64,000 nt of DNA from an uncultured Shinella sp. (GTDB lineage Bacteria; Pseudomonadota; Alphaproteobacteria; Rhizobiales; Rhizobiaceae). The stretch is from the NCBI RefSeq assembly GCF_946479415.1, contig NZ_CAMLFY010000001.1:62001-126000 (forward strand), in the 5' to 3' direction. Position 1 is the stretch's first letter; the number at the start of each line of letters is the position of its first letter. Below the pieces are notes generated by a model. It ran no database searches, was not told where the DNA came from, and was given only the letters and a program-made list of their open reading frames with translations. The position numbers were made by a program, and so were the translations under genes. Below are positions 54,128-62,823 of this stretch, piece by piece.

Positions 54128-55522
54128 TCAGGCAAGGTCGGCGGCGGCAGGCACACCCTGCCCTTCCTCGGTCTCTTCAGGCTCTTTCGCGGGCACGCCG
54201 TTGAAGAGGATGTTGAGGAGTGCCGCCGCGAAGGTACCGACCAGCACGCCGCTGTGCAGGAACTTGCCGACGGCTGCGGGCAGCTGGTCGAAGATGTTGT
54301 CGGCGACAACAGGCACCATGGCGAGACCGACGCTGACCGCGACGATGTAGAGATTGCGGCGGTTAGCGGCGAAATCGACCTTCGACAGGATTTTCACGCC
54401 GGTCGCGGAGACCATGCCGAACATCACGATGGCGGCACCGCCGACGACGTAGCTCGGGATCGATGCGCTGATGAAGGCGACCTTCGGCAGCACGCCGAGC
54501 AGGATCAGGATGGCGCCGCCGGCTGCGACGACGAAGCGACTGAGCACGCCGGTGATCTGGAGCAGGCCGACATTCTGCGCATAGGTCGTGTAGGTGAAGG
54601 TGTTGAGCAGGCCGCCGATGATGTTGCCGACGCCATCGGTGCGCAGGCCGCGGGTCAGATCGCGCTGGGTGATCTTGCGGCCCGCCATGTCACCGACCGC
54701 CAGGAATTGCCCGGTCGATTCAATCATCATGACCACCATGACCGCACAGAGCGACAGGATGGACCAGAATTCGAAGACCGGCCAGCCGAAGGCGAGCGGG
54801 TGGATGACACGCAGCCAGTCGGCATCCGCCACGCCATGGAAATCCACCTTTCCGGCGGCAATGGCGATGGCAAAACCGATGCCGATGCCCATCAGCACCG
54901 CAAGATTGGAGAGAAAGCCCTTGAGAACGCGGGTGAGCAGCAGGATCGATAGGAGCACGATGGCCGCGACGGCAAGCCCGAAGGGCGCGCCATAGGCCGG
55001 GTTCGGGATCATCCCCTCGGGGCCCTTGATCATCGGCTGGCCACCGGCCGCCCAGTTGACGCCGACGCGCATCAGGGAAAGACCGATGATCAGCATGACC
55101 GTGCCGGTGACGACAGGCGGGAAAAAGCGAACCCATCGGCCGAAGAACGGTGCGACGAGAAGAACGAAGATACCGGATCCGATCACCGCGCCGATGACAC
55201 CGGGCATGCCGAGTTCCGGATTGGCGCCGGTCGCGATGATCGACGGCACGGCGGTGAAGGAGACGCCCATCATGATGGGCAGGCGAATGCCGATTTTCCA
55301 GATACCGAGCGCCTGGATGATCGTAACGATGCCGCAGGCGAACAGGTCGGCGCTGACGAGCAGCGCGATCTGTTCCTTGGGCAAGTGAAGCGCCGTGCCG
55401 ACGATGAGCGGCACCGCGACCGCGCCGGCATACATGACGAGAACGTGTTGCAGGCCGAGAGCAAAAAGGCTCAGGACGGGATACTTCTTCTCGACGGGAT
55501 CCGTCATATCGGGATTGGACAT
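54128..55522 (-). CDS. NCS2-family nucleobase/xanthine-urate permease
   Basis: 464 aa with about 14 hydrophobic segments. The family signatures are visible: LGLQHVLVMYAG in the first helix (QH motif), ESTGQFLAVG in helix 8, and AQNVGLLQITGV, which fits the NAT signature [QEP]-N-x-G-x4-T-[RKG]. The ATG at 55522 has GGGAGG upstream. It leads the minus-strand operon. The permease class points to a purine, pyrimidine or urate-like substrate for the locus. Confidence 0.92.
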   Translation of the reverse strand: MSNPDMTDPVEKKYPVLSLFALGLQHVLVMYAGAVAVPLIVGTALHLPKEQIALLVSADLFACGIVTIIQALGIWKIGIRLPIMMGVSFTAVPSIIATGANPELGMPGVIGAVIGSGIFVLLVAPFFGRWVRFFPPVVTGTVMLIIGLSLMRVGVNWAAGGQPMIKGPEGMIPNPAYGAPFGLAVAAIVLLSILLLTRVLKGFLSNLAVLMGIGIGFAIAIAAGKVDFHGVADADWLRVIHPLAFGWPVFEFWSILSLCAVMVVMMIESTGQFLAVGDMAGRKITQRDLTRGLRTDGVGNIIGGLLNTFTYTTYAQNVGLLQITGVLSRFVVAAGGAILILLGVLPKVAFISASIPSYVVGGAAIVMFGMVSATGVKILSKVDFAANRRNLYIVAVSVGLAMVPVVADNIFDQLPAAVGKFLHSGVLVGTFAAALLNILFNGVPAKEPEETEEGQGVPAAADLA

Positions 55523-55616
55523 TCGCTTTCCTCCCAGCGAACAGTGTTCCGGCGCGGTGGGGGGCATCTTGGCCTCATGTTGTGTCACCGCACGCCGTAC
55601 GAGGTGGATCATGCTG

Positions 55617-55646
55617 TTGACCAAATCAGCAAACAATCGGCATAAT
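55617..55646 (+). promoter_or_regulatory. Candidate promoter of the LysR gene
   Basis: TTGACC (55617-55622), 18-base spacer, CATAAT (55641-55646), about 39 bases before the LysR start codon. Confidence 0.45.
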
Positions 55647-55653
55647 TATATTT

Positions 55654-55676
55654 ATTCATCTAGTCATTGAATGAAT
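55654..55676. promoter_or_regulatory. LysR-type T-N11-A box in the NCS2/LysR divergent promoter
   Basis: ATTCAT (55654-55659), 11 bases, ATGAAT (55671-55676): the arms are exact complements and give the T-N11-A core of LysR-family sites. It covers the region just downstream of the candidate LysR promoter, fitting autorepression. Confidence 0.55.
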
Positions 55677-55684
55677 GGAGCAGC

Positions 55685-56581
55685 ATGGACATCACGCTGA
55701 AACAGCTTCGCGCCTTCGTCACCGTGGCCAATCTCGGGCAATTCACGCTTGCCGCAGACAAGCTCGGCTCCTCACAATCGGCGGTCAGCACGCTGGTGCG
55801 TCAACTGGAGACGAACCTCAATCTACGCCTGTTCGACCGTCACACGCGGCTTCTGCGCCTCACCCAGGCGGGCATGGATATCCTGCCGATCGCGGCACGT
55901 GCCGTCGCCGATATCGAGGGCATGGTGGAAAGTTCGCAGGAGCTGACGGCGCTGCGCCGCGGCAAGGTCACCATGGCGGCCGGCACCGTGCAGGCGGCGC
56001 TTATGCTGCCGCAGCTCGTGCACGGCTTCACCAAGCTCTATCCGGAAATCGCCGTCGCGCTGCATGACGTGGCGGAGAAGACCGTGCTGGAGCAGGTGGC
56101 GAACGGGTCCGTCGATCTCGGCCTCGGCACAGTACCGGAAGACGATCCAGAACTCGTCGGCACGCGGCTTACTACCGACGAGTTCCTCGTCGTGCTGCAT
56201 GCCGACGATCCGCTGGTCAAACGCTCCGAGCTGCGCTGGACGGACCTTGTCGATTGCAAGCTGATCGGCCCGCAGCGCGGCAATCCGATCCGCGACCGGC
56301 TGGAGAACGAACTGGCGCGCAACGGCATCATCCTGCCGCTCGACAAGTCGATGCAGGAGGTGGCGCTGCCGCTGACGATCATCGGCATGGTCGAAGGCGG
56401 CCTCGGCGTCGCGATCATGACCTCGGCCGTCACGCGGCTTGCCACCTCGATGGGCCTCGTCGTGCGCACGCCGAAGGAACCGCATATCAAGCGCGAGGTC
56501 AGCCTGATCCAGAAACGCGGCCGTTCGCTATCGCCGGCCGCGCGGCGCTTTCGCGATTTCCTGCTGAAATCGGTCCATTGA
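55685..56581 (+). CDS. LysR-family regulator of the heterocycle locus
   Basis: 298 aa with an N-terminal HTH (FTLAADKLGSSQSAVSTLVRQL, about 20-41) and an effector domain. ATG at 55685 has GGAGCAGC upstream. Divergent from the NCS2 permease and followed by a class II aldolase gene. A perfect T-N11-A site in the shared promoter region makes it the likely regulator of both directions. Inducer unknown; probably the pathway substrate. Confidence 0.9.
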   Translation: MDITLKQLRAFVTVANLGQFTLAADKLGSSQSAVSTLVRQLETNLNLRLFDRHTRLLRLTQAGMDILPIAARAVADIEGMVESSQELTALRRGKVTMAAGTVQAALMLPQLVHGFTKLYPEIAVALHDVAEKTVLEQVANGSVDLGLGTVPEDDPELVGTRLTTDEFLVVLHADDPLVKRSELRWTDLVDCKLIGPQRGNPIRDRLENELARNGIILPLDKSMQEVALPLTIIGMVEGGLGVAIMTSAVTRLATSMGLVVRTPKEPHIKREVSLIQKRGRSLSPAARRFRDFLLKSVH

Positions 56582-56736
56582 CCCGGCAAAAATTCCGGCG
56601 TTATCTGAAGTCGCTGCTGGACCGCGCCAGGCGCGGGCAGGCAGGGCGCAGCGGCTCGACGCTGTGCGCGGAGGCCGGCGCATGATGCGCCTTCCGGCCC
56701 GCCGCCGCTCCCAGCCACGCCAGACCAGGAGCATCC

Positions 56737-57537
56737 ATGGCTCATTCCCTGAACGACCGCGCCGCGAATTCCACTGAGACCACAAGGCCGAATCGCCCCG
56801 ACCTTTCCACCGATGCCATCCGCACGGCGAAGGAAGATCTCGCCGCCTGTTTCCGCATGGCGGCGCGCAACGGCTTCGAGGAGGGTATCTGCAACCATTT
56901 CTCCGCCGTCGTGCCCGGTCATGACGATCTCTTCCTCGTCAATCCCTATGGCTACGCCTTCCGGGAACTGACTGCCTCCAAGCTGCTGGTCTGCGATTTC
57001 AACGGCACCGTCATCGACGGCGATGGCGCGCCGGAGGCCACCGCCTTCTACATCCACGCCGAAATCCACCGCCGCCTGCCACGCGCCAGGGTCGCCTTCC
57101 ACACGCATATGCCCTATGCGACGGCGCTTTCCATGACGGACGGGCCGCCGATGATCTGGGCCGGACAGACCGCGCTCAAATTCTACGGCCGTACCGCCGT
57201 TGACGAGAACTACAACGGCCTGGCGCTGGACTATGCCGAGGGCGCGCGCATCGCCGGCACGGTCGGCGATGCCGACATCGTGTTCCTCAAGCACCACGGC
57301 GTGCTGGTGCTCGCCCCCACCATCGCGGAGGCTTGGGACGATCTCTATTATATCGAGCGCGCCGCCGAAGTGCAGGTGCTCGCCATGTCGACCGGCCGTA
57401 CGGTCTCGCCGGTCGATCCCGCCATCGCGGAAGCCGCCTATCGGCAGATGCGCGAAGGCGACCCAGAGTCCGCCAGGGCTCATCTTGCGGCCATTCGCCG
57501 GCAACTGGACGCGGAAGAACCACAATATCGGCATTGA
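56737..57537 (+). CDS. Class II aldolase/adducin-family protein
   Basis: 266 aa. The Zn ligands of the family are seen: HTHMPYATAL (two His) and a third His in LKHHGVLVLAPT, with Glu upstream in the EATAFYIHAEIH region. Family members are aldolases, but some act as hydroxyaryl carboxylate decarboxylases. 155-base gap after the LysR stop. In this locus it may cleave or decarboxylate a ring-opened product. Specific reaction not assignable. Confidence 0.83.
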   Translation: MAHSLNDRAANSTETTRPNRPDLSTDAIRTAKEDLAACFRMAARNGFEEGICNHFSAVVPGHDDLFLVNPYGYAFRELTASKLLVCDFNGTVIDGDGAPEATAFYIHAEIHRRLPRARVAFHTHMPYATALSMTDGPPMIWAGQTALKFYGRTAVDENYNGLALDYAEGARIAGTVGDADIVFLKHHGVLVLAPTIAEAWDDLYYIERAAEVQVLAMSTGRTVSPVDPAIAEAAYRQMREGDPESARAHLAAIRRQLDAEEPQYRH

Positions 57538-57678
57538 ATTTCTGAAGAATGTCCGCCATTGCAAAGAGCACCGGCGGCCACACTTCGGGAAGGCAATGCG
57601 TTGATTCTTTGTGTTTTTCTTCGATCTATTTTGCGAATGCGAGAGAACTTAGCACCTGCGATTAGTACTGATATTTTA

Positions 57679-57708
57679 TCAAACAATTGAAATAATGAAT
57701 TTGTTTGA
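57679..57708. promoter_or_regulatory. TCAAACAA/TTGTTTGA dyad upstream of the amidohydrolase
   Basis: TCAAACAA (57679-57686), 14-base spacer, TTGTTTGA (57701-57708): perfect 8-bp arms, 48 bases before the start codon. It overlaps TGATA-TTT-TATCA (57669-57681). Candidate operator in an AT-rich promoter zone. Confidence 0.4.
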
Positions 57709-57756
57709 ACTAATCGCCCATGCTTTGTTTTCACCACAACAAGAAGGTGGGAACGA

Positions 57757-59052
57757 ATGGTACGAGACACTGCAACAGCGTCGCTCGCAAATCTGGCCGC
57801 CGGTCAGCCCTTTGCTCTTACGGGCGGAGCCGTCATTCTTGACGACGGCTCGCAAACGGTCAGCGACATCCTTGTGGGAGCCGACGGGCGTATCATCGCT
57901 GTCGAACCCTATCTCGACACATCGTCCTGCGGCGCCTGCGTCGATATCACCGGCATGCTCGTGACCGCCGGTTTCCTCGATGCCCACCAGCATCTCGACA
58001 AGACCGGCGTGCTGCGCTTCACGCCCAATCCGTCCGGAACGCTGCAGGGCGCCCGCGATGCCTTCGCCAAATACGCCCGCACCGCCGGCCCCGACGACAT
58101 CTACAAGCGTGCCACGCGCACCGTCGAGCGATGTCTCTCCCGCGGCACGACGGGCATCCGCAGCCATATCAACGTCGACAAGGATGCCGGCTTCCACGGC
58201 ATCGAAACGCTGGCCGGCATCCGCGACGCCGAAAAGGATCGCATCATCCTCCAGCTCGTCGCCTTCATGACGCCCCATCCGGGCCAGGACTTCGACTGGC
58301 TTGGCAAGAATATCGACGGCGCGGTGGCGCTGGCCGATGCCGTCGGCGGCACGCCGGCCGTCTCAGAAGACCCGCCGCGTTATCTCGACATCCTGTTTTC
58401 CGCCGCCGTGAAGGCCGGCAAGCCGATCGACCTGCATCTCGACGAACACCTCAAGGCCGACGTGCATCTGCTCGATGCCGCCCTCGAACGGGTCGAGCGC
58501 TTCGGGATGCAGGGCCGCACCGTGTTCAGCCATGTCTCGGTGCTGAGCGCCCTGCCCCGCTCGGAATTCCAGCGCATCGCCGAACGCCTGCTGGCGCTCG
58601 ATGTCGGCGTCGTGACGCTACCGGCGGCAAACCTCTACCTGCAGGGGCGCGATGCCGAAATGCTGCCACCGCGCGGCCTGACGCGCGTCGCCGAGCTCTA
58701 CCGCGCCGGCGTGACCATCGCGACGGCCTCCGACAACATCCAGGACCCGTTCGTGCCGACCGGCTCCGGCGACATGCTGGAAATCGCGCGCTGGACGCTG
58801 CTGGCCGGTCATCTGCGCGGCGACGAGCTTGCCGCCGCCCACCGCATGATCACGACGGCCCCGGCCCGCCTGATGGGCCTCGGCAAGGACCATGGCCTCA
58901 AGGCCGATGCCCGCGCCGATTTCGTGGTCACGGATTGCATCGACACGGACACGCTGGTTGCCGGCGGACCGGACCGCGCCTTCGTCTTCTCGAAGGGTCG
59001 TCTCGTCTCGCTGAGCGCGACCGACACCATCGGCGTGAAGGAGCAGGCATAA
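57757..59052 (+). CDS. CodA-like amidohydrolase (cytosine/creatinine deaminase group)
   Basis: 431-aa metal-dependent amidohydrolase. The metal and active-site motifs match the CodA group: AHQHLDKT (His-x-His, about 71-78), HLDEH (about 229), FSHVS (about 260) and ASDNIQDPF with the catalytic Asp (about 329). AAGGTGG precedes ATG 57757. It lies between the aldolase-like gene and the BMP-type ABC importer. Expected to deaminate or hydrolyse an amino or amide group on a heterocycle. Confidence 0.86.
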   Translation: MVRDTATASLANLAAGQPFALTGGAVILDDGSQTVSDILVGADGRIIAVEPYLDTSSCGACVDITGMLVTAGFLDAHQHLDKTGVLRFTPNPSGTLQGARDAFAKYARTAGPDDIYKRATRTVERCLSRGTTGIRSHINVDKDAGFHGIETLAGIRDAEKDRIILQLVAFMTPHPGQDFDWLGKNIDGAVALADAVGGTPAVSEDPPRYLDILFSAAVKAGKPIDLHLDEHLKADVHLLDAALERVERFGMQGRTVFSHVSVLSALPRSEFQRIAERLLALDVGVVTLPAANLYLQGRDAEMLPPRGLTRVAELYRAGVTIATASDNIQDPFVPTGSGDMLEIARWTLLAGHLRGDELAAAHRMITTAPARLMGLGKDHGLKADARADFVVTDCIDTDTLVAGGPDRAFVFSKGRLVSLSATDTIGVKEQA

Positions 59053-59102
59053 CCGAGTGGCGACTCCGGGGGGATTGAACTTCAATCTAAGGGGAGACTG
59101 GA

Positions 59103-59606
59103 ATGAACAAGACTGCATTTTCGCGTCGTTCGCTGCTCGCATTCACCCTCGCCGCCTCGCCGCTCTGGCAGGCGCCCGCCCGTGCCGAAGGCTTCAAGAT
59201 GGGGCTTCTGGTGCCCGGGAGCATCGGTAAGGAAGTCTGGAACCCGATCGCCTTCGACGCGCTGAAGCGGTTCGAGAAGGAACCGGGCGCCAGGATCAGC
59301 TATGTCGAAATGCCGGAAAATCCGGCCGCCTTCAGCGTCTACAGCAACTATACCCACGCCGCCCCTCAGAATGTGCTCGGCACGTCTCTGGCCGACTATG
59401 GCCAGGGGATCATGCGCATCGTCTCGGGCATCAAGGACGGCAGGGTGCCGGACGGCAATGTCGACTTCGGCCTGAAGGACATCGACGTCATCAAGTTCAC
59501 CTACAACGACGCGGCCACCCGACCGGTGCCCGCAGACCTGCGCAAATTCGTCGACGACGTGAGCGCGAAGATCGTCGCAGGCGACATCCAGACCCGCGCG
59601 AAGTGA
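59103..59606 (+). CDS. Internally deleted BMP-family binding protein
   Basis: 167 aa. The signal peptide (SRRSLLAFTLAASPLWQAPARA) and the first ~50 mature residues align with the full BMP protein that follows. The sequence then jumps, in frame, from NPAAF to SVYSNYTHAAPQNVLG, which corresponds to residues 237 onward of the 326-aa neighbour. So about 160 residues (77-236 of the neighbour), most of the ligand-binding core, are absent. The frame, signal peptide and ribosome site (GGGGAGACTGG) are intact. Either decaying or a new small protein. Confidence 0.8.
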   Translation: MNKTAFSRRSLLAFTLAASPLWQAPARAEGFKMGLLVPGSIGKEVWNPIAFDALKRFEKEPGARISYVEMPENPAAFSVYSNYTHAAPQNVLGTSLADYGQGIMRIVSGIKDGRVPDGNVDFGLKDIDVIKFTYNDAATRPVPADLRKFVDDVSAKIVAGDIQTRAK

Positions 59607-59657
59607 CGCCAAGATCCGGCGCGGGCCCCGGAAAATCAACCAATGGGAGGAAATGCA

Positions 59658-60638
59658 ATGAAATTCTCAAGAAGATTGTTCCTGGAAGGCGTGGCAGCCC
59701 TGTCGATCGCCCTTGCCGTTCCGGCATTCGCGCAGGCGGACGACTTCAAGATGGGCCTTCTCGTGCCCGGTAGCGTCTCTGAAGAGGGCTGGAACCGCAT
59801 CGGCTTCAACGCGCTGAAGGGCGTGGAAAGCCAGCTCGGTGCCAAGATCAGCTATGTCGAGCTGCAGCAGAACCCGGCCTCCTTCGAAAAGGCGTTCCGC
59901 GACTATGCGAGCCAGGGCTACAAGGTCATCCTCGGCCACGGCTTCGAGTTCCAGGATGCAGCGCTCGAAGTCGCGCTCGACTATCCCGACACCTATTTCC
60001 TGATCTCGTCGAGCAGCATCCATGAAGGCAATGTCATCGGCCTCAACACCGATACCAGCCAGCCCTTCTACCTGATGGGCGTGATCGCCGCGAAGCTGGG
60101 CAAGAAGGCCGGCCTCGTCGGCGGCATGGAAATCCCGCCGATCCAGCAGGCCTTTGCCGGCTTCAAGAACGGCGCCAAGAGTGTCAACCCGCATTTCCCG
60201 ATCAGCGAGGCCTATATCGGCAACTTCACCGATACGACGGCCGCCAAGGAAGCGGCGCTGAGCATGATCTCGCAGGGCGCTGATTTCGTCGTGCCGAACG
60301 CCTCGGGCGCCACCGTCGGCGGCTATCAGGCGATTGCCGAGTCCGGCAAGGACGTGCGCTCGTTTTCGATCTTCAGCGATTTCACGCCGGTCGCGCCCAA
60401 CAACATTCTCGGCCTCTATGTCGCCGATTATGCGCAGGGCGTGGTGGAAGTCGTCAAATCGATCAAGGACGGCACCCCTCCGACGGAAAACGTCGTCTTC
60501 GGCCTGAAGGACCCCAAGGTCATCTCCTTCTCCTTCCGCGATGACGGCCCGGTCTCCGTGCCGGCGGAAATCCGCGCGGAAGTGAAGGCGATCAGCGACA
60601 AGATCGCAGCCGGCGAAATCAAGACGGACGGCGAATAA
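59658..60638 (+). CDS. BMP/PnrA-like periplasmic binding protein of an ABC importer
   Basis: 326 aa. Signal peptide with cleavage after AFA, then the BMP-family fold (KMGLLVPGSVSEEGWN, GLNTDTSQPFYLMG, PNASGATVGGYQA). In characterised members this class binds purine nucleosides. ATG 59658 has GGGAGG 7 bases upstream; an ATG at 59643 precedes the ribosome site. It is followed by two permeases and an ATPase, making a complete importer. Confidence 0.9.
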   Translation: MKFSRRLFLEGVAALSIALAVPAFAQADDFKMGLLVPGSVSEEGWNRIGFNALKGVESQLGAKISYVELQQNPASFEKAFRDYASQGYKVILGHGFEFQDAALEVALDYPDTYFLISSSSIHEGNVIGLNTDTSQPFYLMGVIAAKLGKKAGLVGGMEIPPIQQAFAGFKNGAKSVNPHFPISEAYIGNFTDTTAAKEAALSMISQGADFVVPNASGATVGGYQAIAESGKDVRSFSIFSDFTPVAPNNILGLYVADYAQGVVEVVKSIKDGTPPTENVVFGLKDPKVISFSFRDDGPVSVPAEIRAEVKAISDKIAAGEIKTDGE

Positions 60639-60713
60639 ACGGCTTCAGCTGCGGCCGGTCCTCCGGCCGCAGCCTGCCGCGCCGAATGCCACACAAACAT
60701 CCGGATCGATCCT

Positions 60714-61808
60714 ATGGCACAGGTAAACCAGGGAGTGCGCGAGACCGTGTATCCTCAAGCAGCCCAGACCTTCTACCGGACGCTCTCGCAGATCGCGATC
60801 AGCGCCGTGACTCCGATCGCGGCGGTCCTCGTCGCCCTTGCCTTCGGCGCCCTCCTGTTGTGGCTGAACGGCTTCAACGGCAGCGACGTCGTCACCGTCA
60901 TGATCTTCGGCTCGTTTCAGGACATGCGCTCCTTCGGCGAGATCCTGCTGAAAGCCACACCGCTGATCCTGATCGGCGCGGGCCTCTGCGTCGCCTTCCG
61001 GTGTTCGATCTGGAATATCGGCGCCGAAGGCCAGCTCTATGCCGGCGCGATTGCCGCAACCCTGGTCGGAACCAACTTCGACGGGCTCTCCGTCTGGGTG
61101 CATGCGCCGCTCGTCATGCTGGCCGGCGCGATCGCGGGTGCGGCCTGGGCCGCCATTGCCGGTTATCTGAAGGTGCGTTTTCAGGCGAGCGAGATCGTCA
61201 CCACGATCATGCTCAACTATATCGCGCTGATCCTGACGAGCTATCTCGTCACCGGCCCGATGCGCGATGCGAGTGCCGCCTATCCGCAATCCGCCCGCCT
61301 GATCCGGGAGGCCTGGACGCCGCGCATCGTTTCCGACATGCGCCTGCATATCGGTATCCTCGTCGCCATCGTGCTGGCGGTCGCGCTCTATATCTTCCTG
61401 CAAAGGAGCAGCCGCGGCTTTGCGCTGCGCGTCGTCGGCCTCAATCCGCATGCTGCCCGCTACGCCGGCATGCAGGTCGCCCGCAACGTGATGATCGCCA
61501 TGTGCATTTCGGGTGCGATGGCCGGTCTTGCCGGCGCGTTCGAGGTGGCCGGCGTCACGCACCGGCTCTATCAGAACATCTCGCCCGGCTATGGATTCGA
61601 GGGCATCGCGGTCGCGCTGCTCGCCAGCAACAATCCGCTGGCGGCCATCATCTCGGGCGGGCTCTTCGCGATGCTGCGCTCCGGCTCGGAAGTGCTCCAG
61701 ATCACCTCGCAGGTGCCGCAGGTCCTCGTGCTGGTCATCCAGGGCATGGTCATCCTCTCGGTCGTCGCCTTCGCCAAGCTGCGCGACATCCTCAGGATCG
61801 TGGCCTGA
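60714..61808 (+). CDS. BMP-type ABC importer permease 1
   Basis: 364-aa permease of the BPD_transp_2 (branched-chain/ribose/nucleoside) class. Landmarks are FRCSIWNIGAEGQLYAGAIAA near residue 98 and SRGFALRVVGLNPHAARYAG near residue 240. It comes first of two different permeases, as in nucleoside importers of Bacillus and Lactococcus. Start ATG 60714. Confidence 0.9.
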   Translation: MAQVNQGVRETVYPQAAQTFYRTLSQIAISAVTPIAAVLVALAFGALLLWLNGFNGSDVVTVMIFGSFQDMRSFGEILLKATPLILIGAGLCVAFRCSIWNIGAEGQLYAGAIAATLVGTNFDGLSVWVHAPLVMLAGAIAGAAWAAIAGYLKVRFQASEIVTTIMLNYIALILTSYLVTGPMRDASAAYPQSARLIREAWTPRIVSDMRLHIGILVAIVLAVALYIFLQRSSRGFALRVVGLNPHAARYAGMQVARNVMIAMCISGAMAGLAGAFEVAGVTHRLYQNISPGYGFEGIAVALLASNNPLAAIISGGLFAMLRSGSEVLQITSQVPQVLVLVIQGMVILSVVAFAKLRDILRIVA

Positions 61809-61885
61809 AAGAATGGAAACTCCCGCAGGGCGCTTGAGCCCCGTGGGAAAACAAAACCTTAGGCGACAATCCCGAAGGGGTTCCC

Positions 61886-62818
61886 ATGGACGACATGATG
61901 TTTCTCACCTTCCTCGCGACGCTTGCCGGCGCCGCCTGGAGACTTGCGACGCCCCTGATTTTCGCCTCGATCGGCGAGGTATTTTCCGAACGAGCCGGCG
62001 TGCTCAATATCGGGCTGGAAGGCACCATGCTGGTCGGCGCCTTCTGCGGCTTCGCGGCGGCCTTCGCGACGGGCAGCATCCCGCTTGGGCTTCTGGCCGG
62101 CATTCTCGGCGGCATGCTGTTCGGGCTGATCTTCGCCTTCTTCACGATCACCATCAAGGCGGACCAGATCGTGGTCGGTGCAGCGCTGAACCTGCTCGGC
62201 ATGGGCCTCACGGCCTTTCTGTTCCGTACCTATTACGTCTCGACCGGCAAAGGCATCGAGATCGCCCAGCCCGTGCATATCCCGTTCCTCAGCGACATTC
62301 CCTTCCTCGGCGAGGCCTTCTTCAGGCAGAACCTCATCGTCTATTCGACAGTTCTCGTCGCGATCCTCGCCAGCCTCGTGTTGTTCCGCACCTCCTTCGG
62401 GCTGACGCTGCGTGCTATCGGCGAACATCCGAAGGCCGTCGACGTCGCCGGTCGCAATGTTGCGGCCTATCGTTACGGCGCGGTCATGGTCGGAACCGGA
62501 CTTGCCGGCCTCGGCGGCGCCTTCCTGACGCTTGGCCATTCCAACCAGTTCGTCGAGGGCATCACCTCGGGCCGGGGCTTCATCGTGCTGGCCGTGGTTG
62601 TTTTCGCACGATGGTCGCCGATCGGCGCCTTCTTCGTCTCGCTGCTGTTCGGCCTGTTCTATGCCTTGCAGCTCATGCTCCAGGCGCAGGCATCGATCAT
62701 CGTGCCCTATCAGGTCCTGCAGGCGCTCCCCTACATCATGACGATCATCACGCTCGTCGTGCTCCGCGGCAAGGGCGCTGCTCCCAGCAAGCTCGGCCAG
62801 CCCTACGAGATGAGGTAA
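61886..62818 (+). CDS. BMP-type ABC importer permease 2
   Basis: 310-aa second permease of the same class (SERAGVLNIGLEGTMLVGAF and FGLTLRAIGEHPKAVDVAG). ATG 61886 is 77 bases after the first permease; an imperfect GC stem (61822-61847) sits in this gap. Works with the first permease as a heterodimer. Confidence 0.9.
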   Translation: MDDMMFLTFLATLAGAAWRLATPLIFASIGEVFSERAGVLNIGLEGTMLVGAFCGFAAAFATGSIPLGLLAGILGGMLFGLIFAFFTITIKADQIVVGAALNLLGMGLTAFLFRTYYVSTGKGIEIAQPVHIPFLSDIPFLGEAFFRQNLIVYSTVLVAILASLVLFRTSFGLTLRAIGEHPKAVDVAGRNVAAYRYGAVMVGTGLAGLGGAFLTLGHSNQFVEGITSGRGFIVLAVVVFARWSPIGAFFVSLLFGLFYALQLMLQAQASIIVPYQVLQALPYIMTIITLVVLRGKGAAPSKLGQPYEMR

Positions 62819-62823
62819 CGGAC

